Assembly (NCBI GenBank): GCA_963699805.1
Contig: CAVOVH010000002.1
Location: 372,001 to 436,000 of the forward strand
Length of the DNA: 64,000 nucleotides
Origin: JAGTVG01 sp963699805
Lineage (GTDB): Bacteria; Bacteroidota; Bacteroidia; Cytophagales; Cyclobacteriaceae
Direction of reading: 5' to 3'
Shown piece by piece: positions 18,629 through 26,661 of the stretch (positions are counted from its first letter, which is position 1; each line of letters starts with the position of its first letter). The notes beneath the pieces are model-generated. The model was not told the DNA's origin. It saw only the letters and a program-made list of their open reading frames with translations, and made no database searches. The translations under genes were made by a program, and so were the position numbers.

Positions 18629-19162
18629 GCGTTATTTTATATTTTCTAGAAATGGAATTGGCTAAATATCTTAAAAAATTTTTGCTGACAATAATATTCG
18701 CCAATAATCCTAAAATTTATTAGTTATTGTAGAAATATTTTAATCTCAATTATATACAAACCATTTATAAATTGTAAGATAACCTGCATGATGCTTATTC
18801 ATATTCAGTCTGATAGGCCTGGGGGTGCACCCTGGGTTCGCTCAATTTAAATGGCTCATTTTCAGCAGGTGACTGAATAAATAAGATGATCCCTTCTGCT
18901 CACCTTTACAGATCGGGAAAATAATTCTGATCATCTTCAAGAATAAATTCTATCCCCTGTGTTACCCGGATCGGTATTTTCGAGATGCATCCGCTGAATT
19001 TGATGCTAAGATTAACCCGCATTATTTCATTCCGGAAATAGTGCCTGAGATCCTGGCCATCATTGGATGTACTTTTAAATCATGATCGATTGTATTGAAA
19101 AGCATTAAAAATATTAGTAATATCCGGGCTGCAATCATTCTTCTATATAAAAACTTAAAAAA
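18629..19162. other. Divergent intergenic region of the sugar cluster
   Basis: A 534-bp gap between two divergent operons, which must hold both promoters. It includes a GGGTGCACCC palindrome (18823-18832). It also has an open frame on the plus strand, 18885-19085, after two in-frame stops. That frame has no ATG, and its translation has protein-like composition (phrases YPDRYFRDASAEFD and NPHYFIPEIVPEI). I do not recognise it. It may be the tail of a decayed gene. Confidence 0.4.
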
Positions 19163-20713
19163 TTGTCATCTTTATCCCTACTTGACACAGTCATCCTGAT
19201 TATCTATCTTTTTACCATCGTAGGAATTGGCAGTTATTTCGGTTTTAAAAAACGTGATTCCAAATATTTCACCATGGCGGGGGGACGATTACCATTCTGG
19301 GCAGTGGGCCTTTCCATTTTTGGCACCTATCTGAGCAGCAATACTTTTATCGGCGTTACTGGGAAAGCATTTGGTTCGGATTGGAACTATTTTGTTTTCA
19401 GCCTGACACTTCCGCTGGCTGCCTGGATCGCGGCACGCTATTTTGTTCCTTTTTACCGGAAAAGTGGATTCATATCGGCCTATGAGCATATGGAGTATCG
19501 TTTCGGGTCCTGGGCCAGAATTTATATGGTCGTGGGTTATTTATTGACCCAGCTGGCCCGTATGGGATCGATCCTGTTCGGGGTCGCCCTGGTGCTTCAG
19601 GCTTTGTTGGGATTGGATTTATCCCTCATTATTCTGTCCATGGGATTCGTGGTAACCCTTTATACCCTCCTGGGAGGCATTGAAGCGGTCATATGGACCG
19701 ATGTGCTTCAAAGTGTGGTGTTATCATTGGGCGCTATTGTGATCCTTATTGTGATCATCCTGAACATTCCGGGAGGAATCCCGGAAATCATACGGGAAGG
19801 TATGACCGGTGACAAATTCAGCCTGGGAAGTTTTGAGATCGATTTTACACAATCCACCTTCTGGGTGGTCTTGTTTTACGGGATCTTTATCAATCTTAAT
19901 AATTTTGGTATTGACCAGAGTTTTATACAGCGCTATCATACAGCAAAGAATGAAAAAGATGCAGGACGGTCGGTCTGGATGAGTGCCAAATTATATATCC
20001 CGGTATCCCTGTTATTTTTTTTCATCGGGACCGGATTATGGGTATTCTACCAGGAAAATCCTGATGAACTGATACCGGTGAAGGAAAGACTGATTTCCAA
20101 TCAACAGGATATCGGTTTCCGGGAAAAGGATATAGCTGAAACACACAATTTCAGTGATCAGGAGATCGGCGACCGGGTACTACCTGAATTCATGGTCTCT
20201 AAGCTGCCTCCAGGATTGACCGGCCTGTTGATTGCTGCATTGTTCGCAGCGGCCATGAGCAGTCTGGATACCAGCCTCAACAGTTCTGCTACGATTATCT
20301 GGACGGATATCTACAAACGGTACTGTGTCCGCAATGCTTCGGAAAAACAATCCATGCGGGTATTACATGTGAGCACCATTCTCTGGGGAATTTTTGGTAC
20401 AGGGACCGGGTTATTGCTGATTGGGGTAAAAAGTATCCTGGATGCCTGGTGGCAGCTATCCGGGATATTTGCCGGAGGAATGCTGGGATTATTCCTCCTC
20501 GGTTTGATTTCCAGAAGAACAGGTGGGCATGCGGCCCTCGTTGCTGTGATCATCGGGGTCATACTGATCGCCTGGATGACCTTTTCGTCACTTATTCCTG
20601 AAAATGCACTTTGGTTAAGGAGTCATCTGCATGCAAATATGATCGTAGTAGTGGGAACTTTGTCTATATTTCTGGCAGGAATGGTCATTTCCGGTCTGAA
20701 AAGCTTAAAATAG
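19163..20713 (+). CDS. Sodium/solute symporter, SSS family
   Basis: A 516-residue membrane protein with about 13-14 helices, of the sodium:solute symporter (SGLT-like) family. Typical phrases are FTMAGGRLPFWAVGLSIFGTYLSS near the start, GGIEAVIWTDVLQS in helix 5, and AALFAAAMSSLDTSLNSSATI in helix 8, where the paired serines contribute to the sodium site. The start shown is TTG: no in-frame ATG gives a better N-terminus, and MSSLSLLDTVILIIYL is the expected beginning. It opens the plus-strand arm, is followed 6 bp later by the aldolase gene, and probably imports the substrate of that pathway, such as a sugar acid or sialic-acid-like compound. Confidence 0.9.
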   Translation: MSSLSLLDTVILIIYLFTIVGIGSYFGFKKRDSKYFTMAGGRLPFWAVGLSIFGTYLSSNTFIGVTGKAFGSDWNYFVFSLTLPLAAWIAARYFVPFYRKSGFISAYEHMEYRFGSWARIYMVVGYLLTQLARMGSILFGVALVLQALLGLDLSLIILSMGFVVTLYTLLGGIEAVIWTDVLQSVVLSLGAIVILIVIILNIPGGIPEIIREGMTGDKFSLGSFEIDFTQSTFWVVLFYGIFINLNNFGIDQSFIQRYHTAKNEKDAGRSVWMSAKLYIPVSLLFFFIGTGLWVFYQENPDELIPVKERLISNQQDIGFREKDIAETHNFSDQEIGDRVLPEFMVSKLPPGLTGLLIAALFAAAMSSLDTSLNSSATIIWTDIYKRYCVRNASEKQSMRVLHVSTILWGIFGTGTGLLLIGVKSILDAWWQLSGIFAGGMLGLFLLGLISRRTGGHAALVAVIIGVILIAWMTFSSLIPENALWLRSHLHANMIVVVGTLSIFLAGMVISGLKSLK

Positions 20714-20719
20714 TGGTTT

Positions 20720-21646
20720 ATGAAACTGAATATTTTACCAGAAGGTTTGTGGCCGGTCATGCTGACACCCTTTAAACGCAATGGATCCATCGATTATGTA
20801 GCACTGGAAGAACTGATTGAATTTTATCTCGATTCCGGAAGCTCCGGATTATTTGCCAATTGCCTTTCAAGCGAGATGTATCATTTATCACCGGAAGAAA
20901 GGATCGAACTGGTACGATTTGTACTTCAGCGAACCAATGGGCGTGTTCCCGTGGTTGCCACAGGGACCTTCGGCATGAACCTGGACGTACATATCCGGAC
21001 CATAAAGATCCTGCATGAGCTGGGTGTGGCTGCAGTGATCCTGGTGACCAGTCTCATAGCAAGGGCTTCAGAAAGTGATGAGATTTTCAAAAATAAGATG
21101 AACAGGATACTGGCAGGTACTCAATCGATCCCCTTGGGTTTGTATGAATGTCCTGAGCCATATAAGCGACTTCTTGAGCCGGACATGGTCGAGTACCTCG
21201 CAAATACTGGGAGGTTTTTATTTTACAAGGAAACTTCCTGTGATACCCGGGTGATGAAAACAAAATTGGCGAGGCTAAAGAACACGACATTGTGTTTATA
21301 CAATGCCAATACGCCAACCGCCCTGGATTCACTGCACGAAGGGGCCCACGGATTGTCAGTCATCTCGGCCAACTTTTATCCCGAATTCTATGTTTCCTTA
21401 TGGAAAGGTTTTAAATCCAGGGAAGATCTGCATCAGATCACTTTGCTTCAGCAAAATCTTTCCATCATGGATGCAGTTACCCGGATTAAATATCCGTTAA
21501 GTGCAAAGATGTTTTTAGCCTGGAGAGGCCTGAAAATAGATCCGTTCACCCGTGTGAAAGTGCCTCCCCTCGTATTTGAGGAAAAAATGATGTTGGAAGC
21601 CCTCTTCCATCAATTTGAAATGATGCAGGAACAGTTTAATTTTTAA
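20720..21646 (+). CDS. DapA/NanA-family class I aldolase
   Basis: A 308-residue (beta/alpha)8 lyase of the dihydrodipicolinate synthase/N-acetylneuraminate lyase family. The conserved tyrosine is in GLYECPEPYK and the Schiff-base lysine in FLFYKETS. The phosphate-free pyruvate-binding GxxGE motif is altered: the corresponding N-terminal segment reads SSGLFANCLSSE, so specificity differs from DapA (GTTGE). In a cluster with two sugar importers, a kinase and an isomerase, catabolic cleavage of a 2-keto-3-deoxy sugar acid to pyruvate plus an aldehyde is more likely than lysine synthesis. It sits between the symporter and the deacetylase-like gene without gaps. Confidence 0.85.
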   Translation: MKLNILPEGLWPVMLTPFKRNGSIDYVALEELIEFYLDSGSSGLFANCLSSEMYHLSPEERIELVRFVLQRTNGRVPVVATGTFGMNLDVHIRTIKILHELGVAAVILVTSLIARASESDEIFKNKMNRILAGTQSIPLGLYECPEPYKRLLEPDMVEYLANTGRFLFYKETSCDTRVMKTKLARLKNTTLCLYNANTPTALDSLHEGAHGLSVISANFYPEFYVSLWKGFKSREDLHQITLLQQNLSIMDAVTRIKYPLSAKMFLAWRGLKIDPFTRVKVPPLVFEEKMMLEALFHQFEMMQEQFNF

Positions 21647-22480
21647 ATGATGTTAATGAAAGATCGTATAATCCCAAGGATGATCAAAATAAAATTTTTG
21701 AAAAACCAGGCAGTTTTTTCAATCTTGTTTTTTTTATTTCTTTTTTCGATTCAATCCTGTTCGGAAGGGCCGGTTAGTATGAATCAATTTATCCGGGATC
21801 AAAACGGGGCGGTGATCCGTAAAGATACCACCCAGAAAACCATCTACCTTGTTTTCACCGGACATGATTTTGGGGAAGGTTTTCCGGTGATTGAAGAGTT
21901 GCTGGACAGGCATGGGATAAAGGCTTCTTTTTTCTTTACCGGAGATTTTTACAGAAATCCGGAGTATGAAAATCTGATCAGAAGGCTGGTGAATGGGAAT
22001 CATTACCTGGGAGCACATTCCGACAAACATCTGTTATATTGTTCATGGGAAAAAAGGGATAGTTTACTCATTGATCATGCGATTTTTGATAAGGACCTGG
22101 ATCAGAATTATCGGGAAATGGAGAAATTCGGGATCAGGAAGGAAGATGCTTTATGGTTCATGCCTCCCTATGAATGGTATAATCAGGCCATTGCAGCTTG
22201 GACTGCGGAGAGAGGATTAATACTTGTGAATTTTAGTCCAGGGACCCGGTCGAATGCTGATTATACTTATCCGGAAATGGGAGACCGTTATGTGACCTCT
22301 GAGGAAATTACCCGGAGCATACTGAAATATGAAGAATCATTCGGGATGAACGGTTTTATCCTGCTGATCCATCCTGGAACAGATCCCAGACGGCAGGATA
22401 AGTATTATGATCACCTGGATCCCTTGCTCAACCTCCTGGAGGAAAAGGGATATGATTTCAAAAGAATTGATCAAAATTGA
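21647..22480 (+). CDS. Polysaccharide deacetylase-like lipoprotein
   Basis: A 277-residue predicted lipoprotein (signal FSILFFLFLFSIQSC). The body follows the NodB/CE4 fold: a first motif LVFTGHDFGEG, where classical enzymes have TFDDG, a metal motif GAHSDKHLL (HxxxH type), and MPPYEWYN for the RxPY motif. One metal-binding Asp and both histidines are kept but motif 1 is rearranged, so activity on chitin-like or other N-acetylated glycans is possible but not certain. Its start codon follows directly on the aldolase stop. It would act in the periplasm or at the outer membrane, upstream of the transporters in the same operon. Confidence 0.72.
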   Translation: MMLMKDRIIPRMIKIKFLKNQAVFSILFFLFLFSIQSCSEGPVSMNQFIRDQNGAVIRKDTTQKTIYLVFTGHDFGEGFPVIEELLDRHGIKASFFFTGDFYRNPEYENLIRRLVNGNHYLGAHSDKHLLYCSWEKRDSLLIDHAIFDKDLDQNYREMEKFGIRKEDALWFMPPYEWYNQAIAAWTAERGLILVNFSPGTRSNADYTYPEMGDRYVTSEEITRSILKYEESFGMNGFILLIHPGTDPRRQDKYYDHLDPLLNLLEEKGYDFKRIDQN

Positions 22481-22498
22481 AGCATATAAAATAAGGAT

Positions 22499-23566
22499 AT
22501 GAACCCATTTTTAGGGATTTTTTTTCATGGCATTGGTGGATTCGCTGCTGGCAGTTTTTATATCCCTTTCCATCGGGTTAAAAACTGGCCATGGGAAGTA
22601 TTCTGGCTTGTGGGCGGATTTGTTGCCTGGATTATCGTACCCTTTATTGTATCACTGATCACCATCCCCGATTTTTTCCAAGTATTACAGATGATCCCTG
22701 CCAGAATCTATTTCTGGCCATACCTATTTGGATTATTGTGGGGGATCGGAGGACTTACTTTCGGACTTACAATGAGATTTCTGGGGATGTCACTGGGAAT
22801 GTCTCTGGCACTGGGACTAACCGCTGTTTTCGGAACATTGATTCCTCCTTTATTCAATGGTCAGTTGGGTGAAGTGATCATGACTTCTTCAGGAAAAATA
22901 ACCTTGTTGGGGATCTTTATTGGTATTTTGGGAATTGGGATCGTCGGTCAGGCTGGCTATTTAAAGGACCGTCAACTCGATGTTAGGGAGAAGAAACAGA
23001 CCATTAAAGAATTCAATTTTAAAAAAGGATTTATTGTAGCCATTATTTCAGGAAGTTTATCCGCATGTTTTGCTTTCGGGATTGCATCTGGAAAGCCATT
23101 GGTAACAGCAGTTGTTGATCATATTGTCAATCCACTTTTTGCCAATAGCCTGTTGTTTACTGTGATCATGGCCGGAGGATTTACAACTAATCTGATATAT
23201 TGTGGATGGATGATTTACCGGAATAAATCCTATAAATACATCCGTTTGAACGATTTATCCCAAGGATTGAAAAACATATTATATTGTTCCCTAGCCGGCA
23301 CCACCTGGTATTTTCAGTTTTTATTTTATGGCATGGGTACGACCCAGATGGGTCGGTTTGATTTTGTCAGTTGGAGTCTGCATATGAGTTTTATCATTAT
23401 CTTCAGTAATTTTTGGGGGATCATTTTAAAGGAATGGAAGGCTGTGAGACCACGCATCGTCAATATCATGCTTGCGGGGATAGTGGTATTGATGATCAGT
23501 ACCTTGGTGATCGGTTACGGGAATGCAATATCAGAGGAAATTATTGTATTTATTTCGAATGAATAA
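22499..23566 (+). CDS. RhaT-type sugar/proton symporter
   Basis: A 355-residue membrane protein with about 10 helices, resembling the L-rhamnose-proton symporter RhaT family within the drug/metabolite transporter superfamily. Family-like phrases are FFHGIGGFAAGSFYIPFHRVKNW at the N-terminus (here cited only in part), LFGLLWGIGGLTFGLTMRFLG, and GTTQMGRFDFVSWSLHMSF near the end. A charged cytoplasmic loop lies around residue 165. It is the second importer of the plus-strand operon. Rhamnose itself is not supported because no rhamnose isomerase or kinase is nearby. Confidence 0.78.
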   Translation: MNPFLGIFFHGIGGFAAGSFYIPFHRVKNWPWEVFWLVGGFVAWIIVPFIVSLITIPDFFQVLQMIPARIYFWPYLFGLLWGIGGLTFGLTMRFLGMSLGMSLALGLTAVFGTLIPPLFNGQLGEVIMTSSGKITLLGIFIGILGIGIVGQAGYLKDRQLDVREKKQTIKEFNFKKGFIVAIISGSLSACFAFGIASGKPLVTAVVDHIVNPLFANSLLFTVIMAGGFTTNLIYCGWMIYRNKSYKYIRLNDLSQGLKNILYCSLAGTTWYFQFLFYGMGTTQMGRFDFVSWSLHMSFIIIFSNFWGIILKEWKAVRPRIVNIMLAGIVVLMISTLVIGYGNAISEEIIVFISNE

Positions 23567-23568
23567 AA

Positions 23569-24651
23569 ATGATGAATAACAGGCAACGATTTTTAACGAC
23601 CCTACAAGGAAAGGAACCAGACCGGCCTCCGGTTTTTGCCACCCTTACACCACAAATGGCCAGGAGATTATCCGATCATTTGGGAGTCCCCTACGAAGAA
23701 CCGCTCGATTCACTTTTATCAACCCGGATTTCCCACATGGAGCTATTGTTAAAACTGGGGAATGATGCGGTGTGTGTAGCGGCCTGTGCTCCATTCGGCC
23801 GGTCAACGGAAAAACTGGGAAATGGCATCTCCCGGAATGAATGGGGGATGGTTTTTAAAGAGAAAGGATTGTACAATGAATTTTTTCAATTTCCTCTTAC
23901 CGGGGCCCGGTTTCCTGCAGACATCGAAGGATATTCTTTTCCGGATCCCAATGCTCCGGGCCGGTTCGCTGAGGCTGAGAAAACGATCCGTCAATATAAG
24001 TCTCATTATGCCATTATCGGGGATCTCGAGACAACGGTTTACGAAACGGCCTGGTACCTGACCGGGTTGGAAAAATTGCTCATGGACCTTATACTGGAAT
24101 CACCCTATGTGGATCCTCTTCTCGACAGGATTCTGGCCATCAACCTCGAAACCGGCCTGCAGCTGATCCGGAAGGGAGTGGATATGATCTGGGCCGGGGA
24201 CGATTTCGGGAGTCAGGATGGGATGATGATCGATCCGGCCACCTGGCGGAAGTATTTCAAACCCAGGATGAAATATCTGTTTGAGGCATTCCGGAAAGAA
24301 AACCCGGCCATTAAAATTGCCTGGCATACCTGCGGATCAGTGGTCCCGATCATTCCAGAAATGATCGATATCGGCCTCGATATCCTGAATCCCATCCAGC
24401 CGGAAGCCAGGGGGATGGATCCGTTTTTTCTAAAGAATGAATATGGCAGGGATCTCATCTTTTTCGGAGGGATCAGTGTGCAGGAATTGCTGCCCTATGG
24501 GCATCCCGGAAAGATCAGGGATGAAGTGAGGCGATTGATCGATGTTCTTGGAAAAGATGGGGGTTATATCATCGCCCCGGCTCATAATATTCAGGATGAT
24601 ACCCCCGTTGAAAATGTGATTGCTTTTTATGAAGCGGTACAAAATTATTAG
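23569..24651 (+). CDS. Uroporphyrinogen decarboxylase-family protein, non-haem role likely
   Basis: A 360-residue (beta/alpha)8 protein of the URO-D/MtbA superfamily. It starts NNRQRFLTTLQGKEPDRPPV, typical of the methyltransferase-like branch, and has AWHTCGSVVPIIPEMIDIG, where the His and Cys correspond to the zinc ligands of corrinoid-dependent methyltransferases, plus a final Cys-free GGYIIAPAHNIQDDTP. True HemE has a different N-terminal RxPxWxMRQAGR motif, absent here. URO-D-like proteins recur in sugar clusters of Bacteroidota and other phyla with unknown function. Start follows the permease stop by 2 bp; it is the last gene of the operon. Confidence 0.8.
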   Translation: MMNNRQRFLTTLQGKEPDRPPVFATLTPQMARRLSDHLGVPYEEPLDSLLSTRISHMELLLKLGNDAVCVAACAPFGRSTEKLGNGISRNEWGMVFKEKGLYNEFFQFPLTGARFPADIEGYSFPDPNAPGRFAEAEKTIRQYKSHYAIIGDLETTVYETAWYLTGLEKLLMDLILESPYVDPLLDRILAINLETGLQLIRKGVDMIWAGDDFGSQDGMMIDPATWRKYFKPRMKYLFEAFRKENPAIKIAWHTCGSVVPIIPEMIDIGLDILNPIQPEARGMDPFFLKNEYGRDLIFFGGISVQELLPYGHPGKIRDEVRRLIDVLGKDGGYIIAPAHNIQDDTPVENVIAFYEAVQNY

Positions 24652-24703
24652 AAGGAGGATCGTTTCGCCTCGCAACACATGAGTAACACAATCCGGTAGA
24701 CCC

Positions 24704-25429
24704 CTATCGATCAAATGAGCCGGGAGATTGAATGATTGGGGAAATCCGATAGGTGGTCAACGTATCCTGTTTATTTTCTTCCATTTCCTTCATCTCCTTA
24801 CGATAAGTAGGAAGTGCAAACCAGCTCCACAGGAAAGTAATGATCAGGATGATCAGCAGGATCAGGATAATGATATAAGGAACAGCATGTTTTTTTTCCC
24901 TTCTAACGGATTTATCTTCCAGGAATTTTTCGCCCAATTTGTAGCATTTTACCGAGTATACTTTTACCGGATCCTCAATATTATCAAGACGCTTTTCTCC
25001 CAGATATTCTGCGGAAAACCCTTTTTTATCTTTTACTTCATTGTAGACAGATCCCGAAATGGTAATGCATCCCTCATTGGATATTTCCTGTAATTGGGTA
25101 GCAATTGCAACGTCATCCCCACCCACATCCATACCTTCAAAGATCAACCTTCCTTCATGGATACCAATCCTCAAAGAAATATTGATCTTCCTCGATTCCC
25201 GTTGAATATCAACCGAACAGCGAATGGCATCTGAATTAAGATCAAAACTGGCCAGAATGCCATCTTCGATTTCTTTGATCAGCTTTCCATGATGTTTACC
25301 AATCAGGCGGCGATGCAGCCTGCGATTATCATAAAGCTCATCTGAGGCTTTTTTTGGATCGGATCCCAATAAATTCTTGTATCCGACAATATCGGTAAAC
25401 ATGATCACCGCATATTTTCTCCCGGACAT
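24704..25429 (-). CDS. Class III cyclase-domain protein with C-terminal membrane anchor, probably degenerate
   Basis: A 241-residue protein. Residues about 1-160 are a class III adenylate/guanylate cyclase fold: metal Asp in MFTDIVGY, second metal Asp in IEDGILASF (normally GDG). Where active cyclases have an Asn and an Arg (VNxASR), this one reads GDDVAIATQL, so both transition-state residues are lost. One hydrophobic helix (YIIILILLIILIITFLWSW) lies near residues 188-206, leaving the cyclase domain in the cytoplasm. It may be a pseudo-cyclase or bind nucleotide without turnover. It converges with the UroD-like gene. Confidence 0.75.
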   Translation of the reverse strand: MSGRKYAVIMFTDIVGYKNLLGSDPKKASDELYDNRRLHRRLIGKHHGKLIKEIEDGILASFDLNSDAIRCSVDIQRESRKINISLRIGIHEGRLIFEGMDVGGDDVAIATQLQEISNEGCITISGSVYNEVKDKKGFSAEYLGEKRLDNIEDPVKVYSVKCYKLGEKFLEDKSVRREKKHAVPYIIILILLIILIITFLWSWFALPTYRKEMKEMEENKQDTLTTYRISPIIQSPGSFDR

Positions 25430-25630
25430 AAAAGTTTGACCAAGTTATTTAGCAGGAAATTAATGATTTTGCACCGCATTTCAAAAATAATTAATCGATT
25501 TGGAGACTAGGATATCGGGTTTAATTTAGGATTTTGGCCGATTCATATTCCTGATTTTTTTCATTCGATTTCTTTTCCTAATATTAACCTTTAGGACAGT
25601 CCCGACAAAACTTCTTAATATTTTATAAAT

Positions 25631-26500
25631 ATGAAACGGATCTTACTTACGACCGTCATTTTTATCTCGAGTCAATTATGTCTTTTGGCTCAGGATCTTC
25701 CGGTTACCCTGGATAAAAAGATCTATAAGCAGGTCAACGGAACAGCACTTCAGGCCAATGTTTTTTATACTTCCACCACACAGGAGAACCAAAGAAACCC
25801 GGCAATTGCTTTGTTTCATGGTGGAGGATGGGTATTCGGCAGCCCAGATGAATTTTTTAGTGCCTGTGAACGGTTTGCCAGAAAGGGTTTTGTTGCCATA
25901 TCGTTTCAATACCGGCTTTCAATCAAGGAAGACGGGACTTATCCGGATCCCGAAATCACACCCGTCGAATCCGTAAAGGATGCCCGCTCAGCGATCCGGT
26001 GGCTTCGTGAAAATGCTGCAGCATTAAAGATCGATCCTGGGAAGATCGTGGCGGGAGGTCAGTCGGCAGGTGGACAACTTGCTTTATCCACCGCTTTGAT
26101 GGACGGGATCGATGAGGATTCCGATAACCTGGCGATCAGTCCAAATCCGGATGCTTTATTGTTGTATTCGAGCTGTGTAAACACCATGGAGGCCTGGATC
26201 GATATGATCCTGGGGGATCGCAGGAATGAGATCTGGTCTATCTCCCCGTATCATAACTTGAAACGGAATATGCCTCCAGTCATCGCCTTTCATGGGGAAG
26301 AGGATTGTACGGTACTGATGTATACAATCCAACTCTTTAAAGAAGAAATGGAAAAACTGGGCAATCATTACGAATTAATCACCTATCCGGGAAGAAAACA
26401 TTACCTGGGTGAGGGGAACGAAAAATATGCCCGGTATTTTGACGAGGAGATCATGGAGCGGACCGATCAGTTTTTAATCGGGTTGGGTTTGATGGATTGA
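25631..26500 (+). CDS. Secreted alpha/beta hydrolase, esterase/lipase type
   Basis: A 289-residue exported hydrolase with signal peptide ILLTTVIFISSQLCLLAQ. The oxyanion motif is ALFHGGGWVFG, of the hormone-sensitive-lipase/BD-FAE type, and the nucleophile elbow is GGQSAGGQL. A later Asp in GEEDCTV and the His in GRKHYLGEG complete a plausible catalytic triad. Candidate substrates are acetylated or feruloylated glycans or simple esters. It stands alone between two cyclase-domain genes on the opposite strand. The 200-bp upstream gap holds only promoter-length AT-rich DNA. Confidence 0.85.
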   Translation: MKRILLTTVIFISSQLCLLAQDLPVTLDKKIYKQVNGTALQANVFYTSTTQENQRNPAIALFHGGGWVFGSPDEFFSACERFARKGFVAISFQYRLSIKEDGTYPDPEITPVESVKDARSAIRWLRENAAALKIDPGKIVAGGQSAGGQLALSTALMDGIDEDSDNLAISPNPDALLLYSSCVNTMEAWIDMILGDRRNEIWSISPYHNLKRNMPPVIAFHGEEDCTVLMYTIQLFKEEMEKLGNHYELITYPGRKHYLGEGNEKYARYFDEEIMERTDQFLIGLGLMD

Positions 26501-26661
26501 GCAGGATTAATCTGATATTTTACAGTATAATTTTAACCTGTTTTCTGAATCTTAAAATTAAATCTTATTCCGAAAACGACTGATTTTCCTTCATTCAATG
26601 TATAATTATTTAAGCTTTTAAGCTCAGCCAGGTGGTTTGCGGCTTAGTATCCGGATAGAAC

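Noticed and set aside
20720..21646. DapA of lysine biosynthesis
   Set aside because: The pyruvate-binding GxxGE motif is altered and the neighbours are sugar transport and catabolism genes.
23569..24651. HemE, the haem biosynthesis decarboxylase
   Set aside because: The HemE N-terminal signature is absent and the gene is inside a sugar operon.
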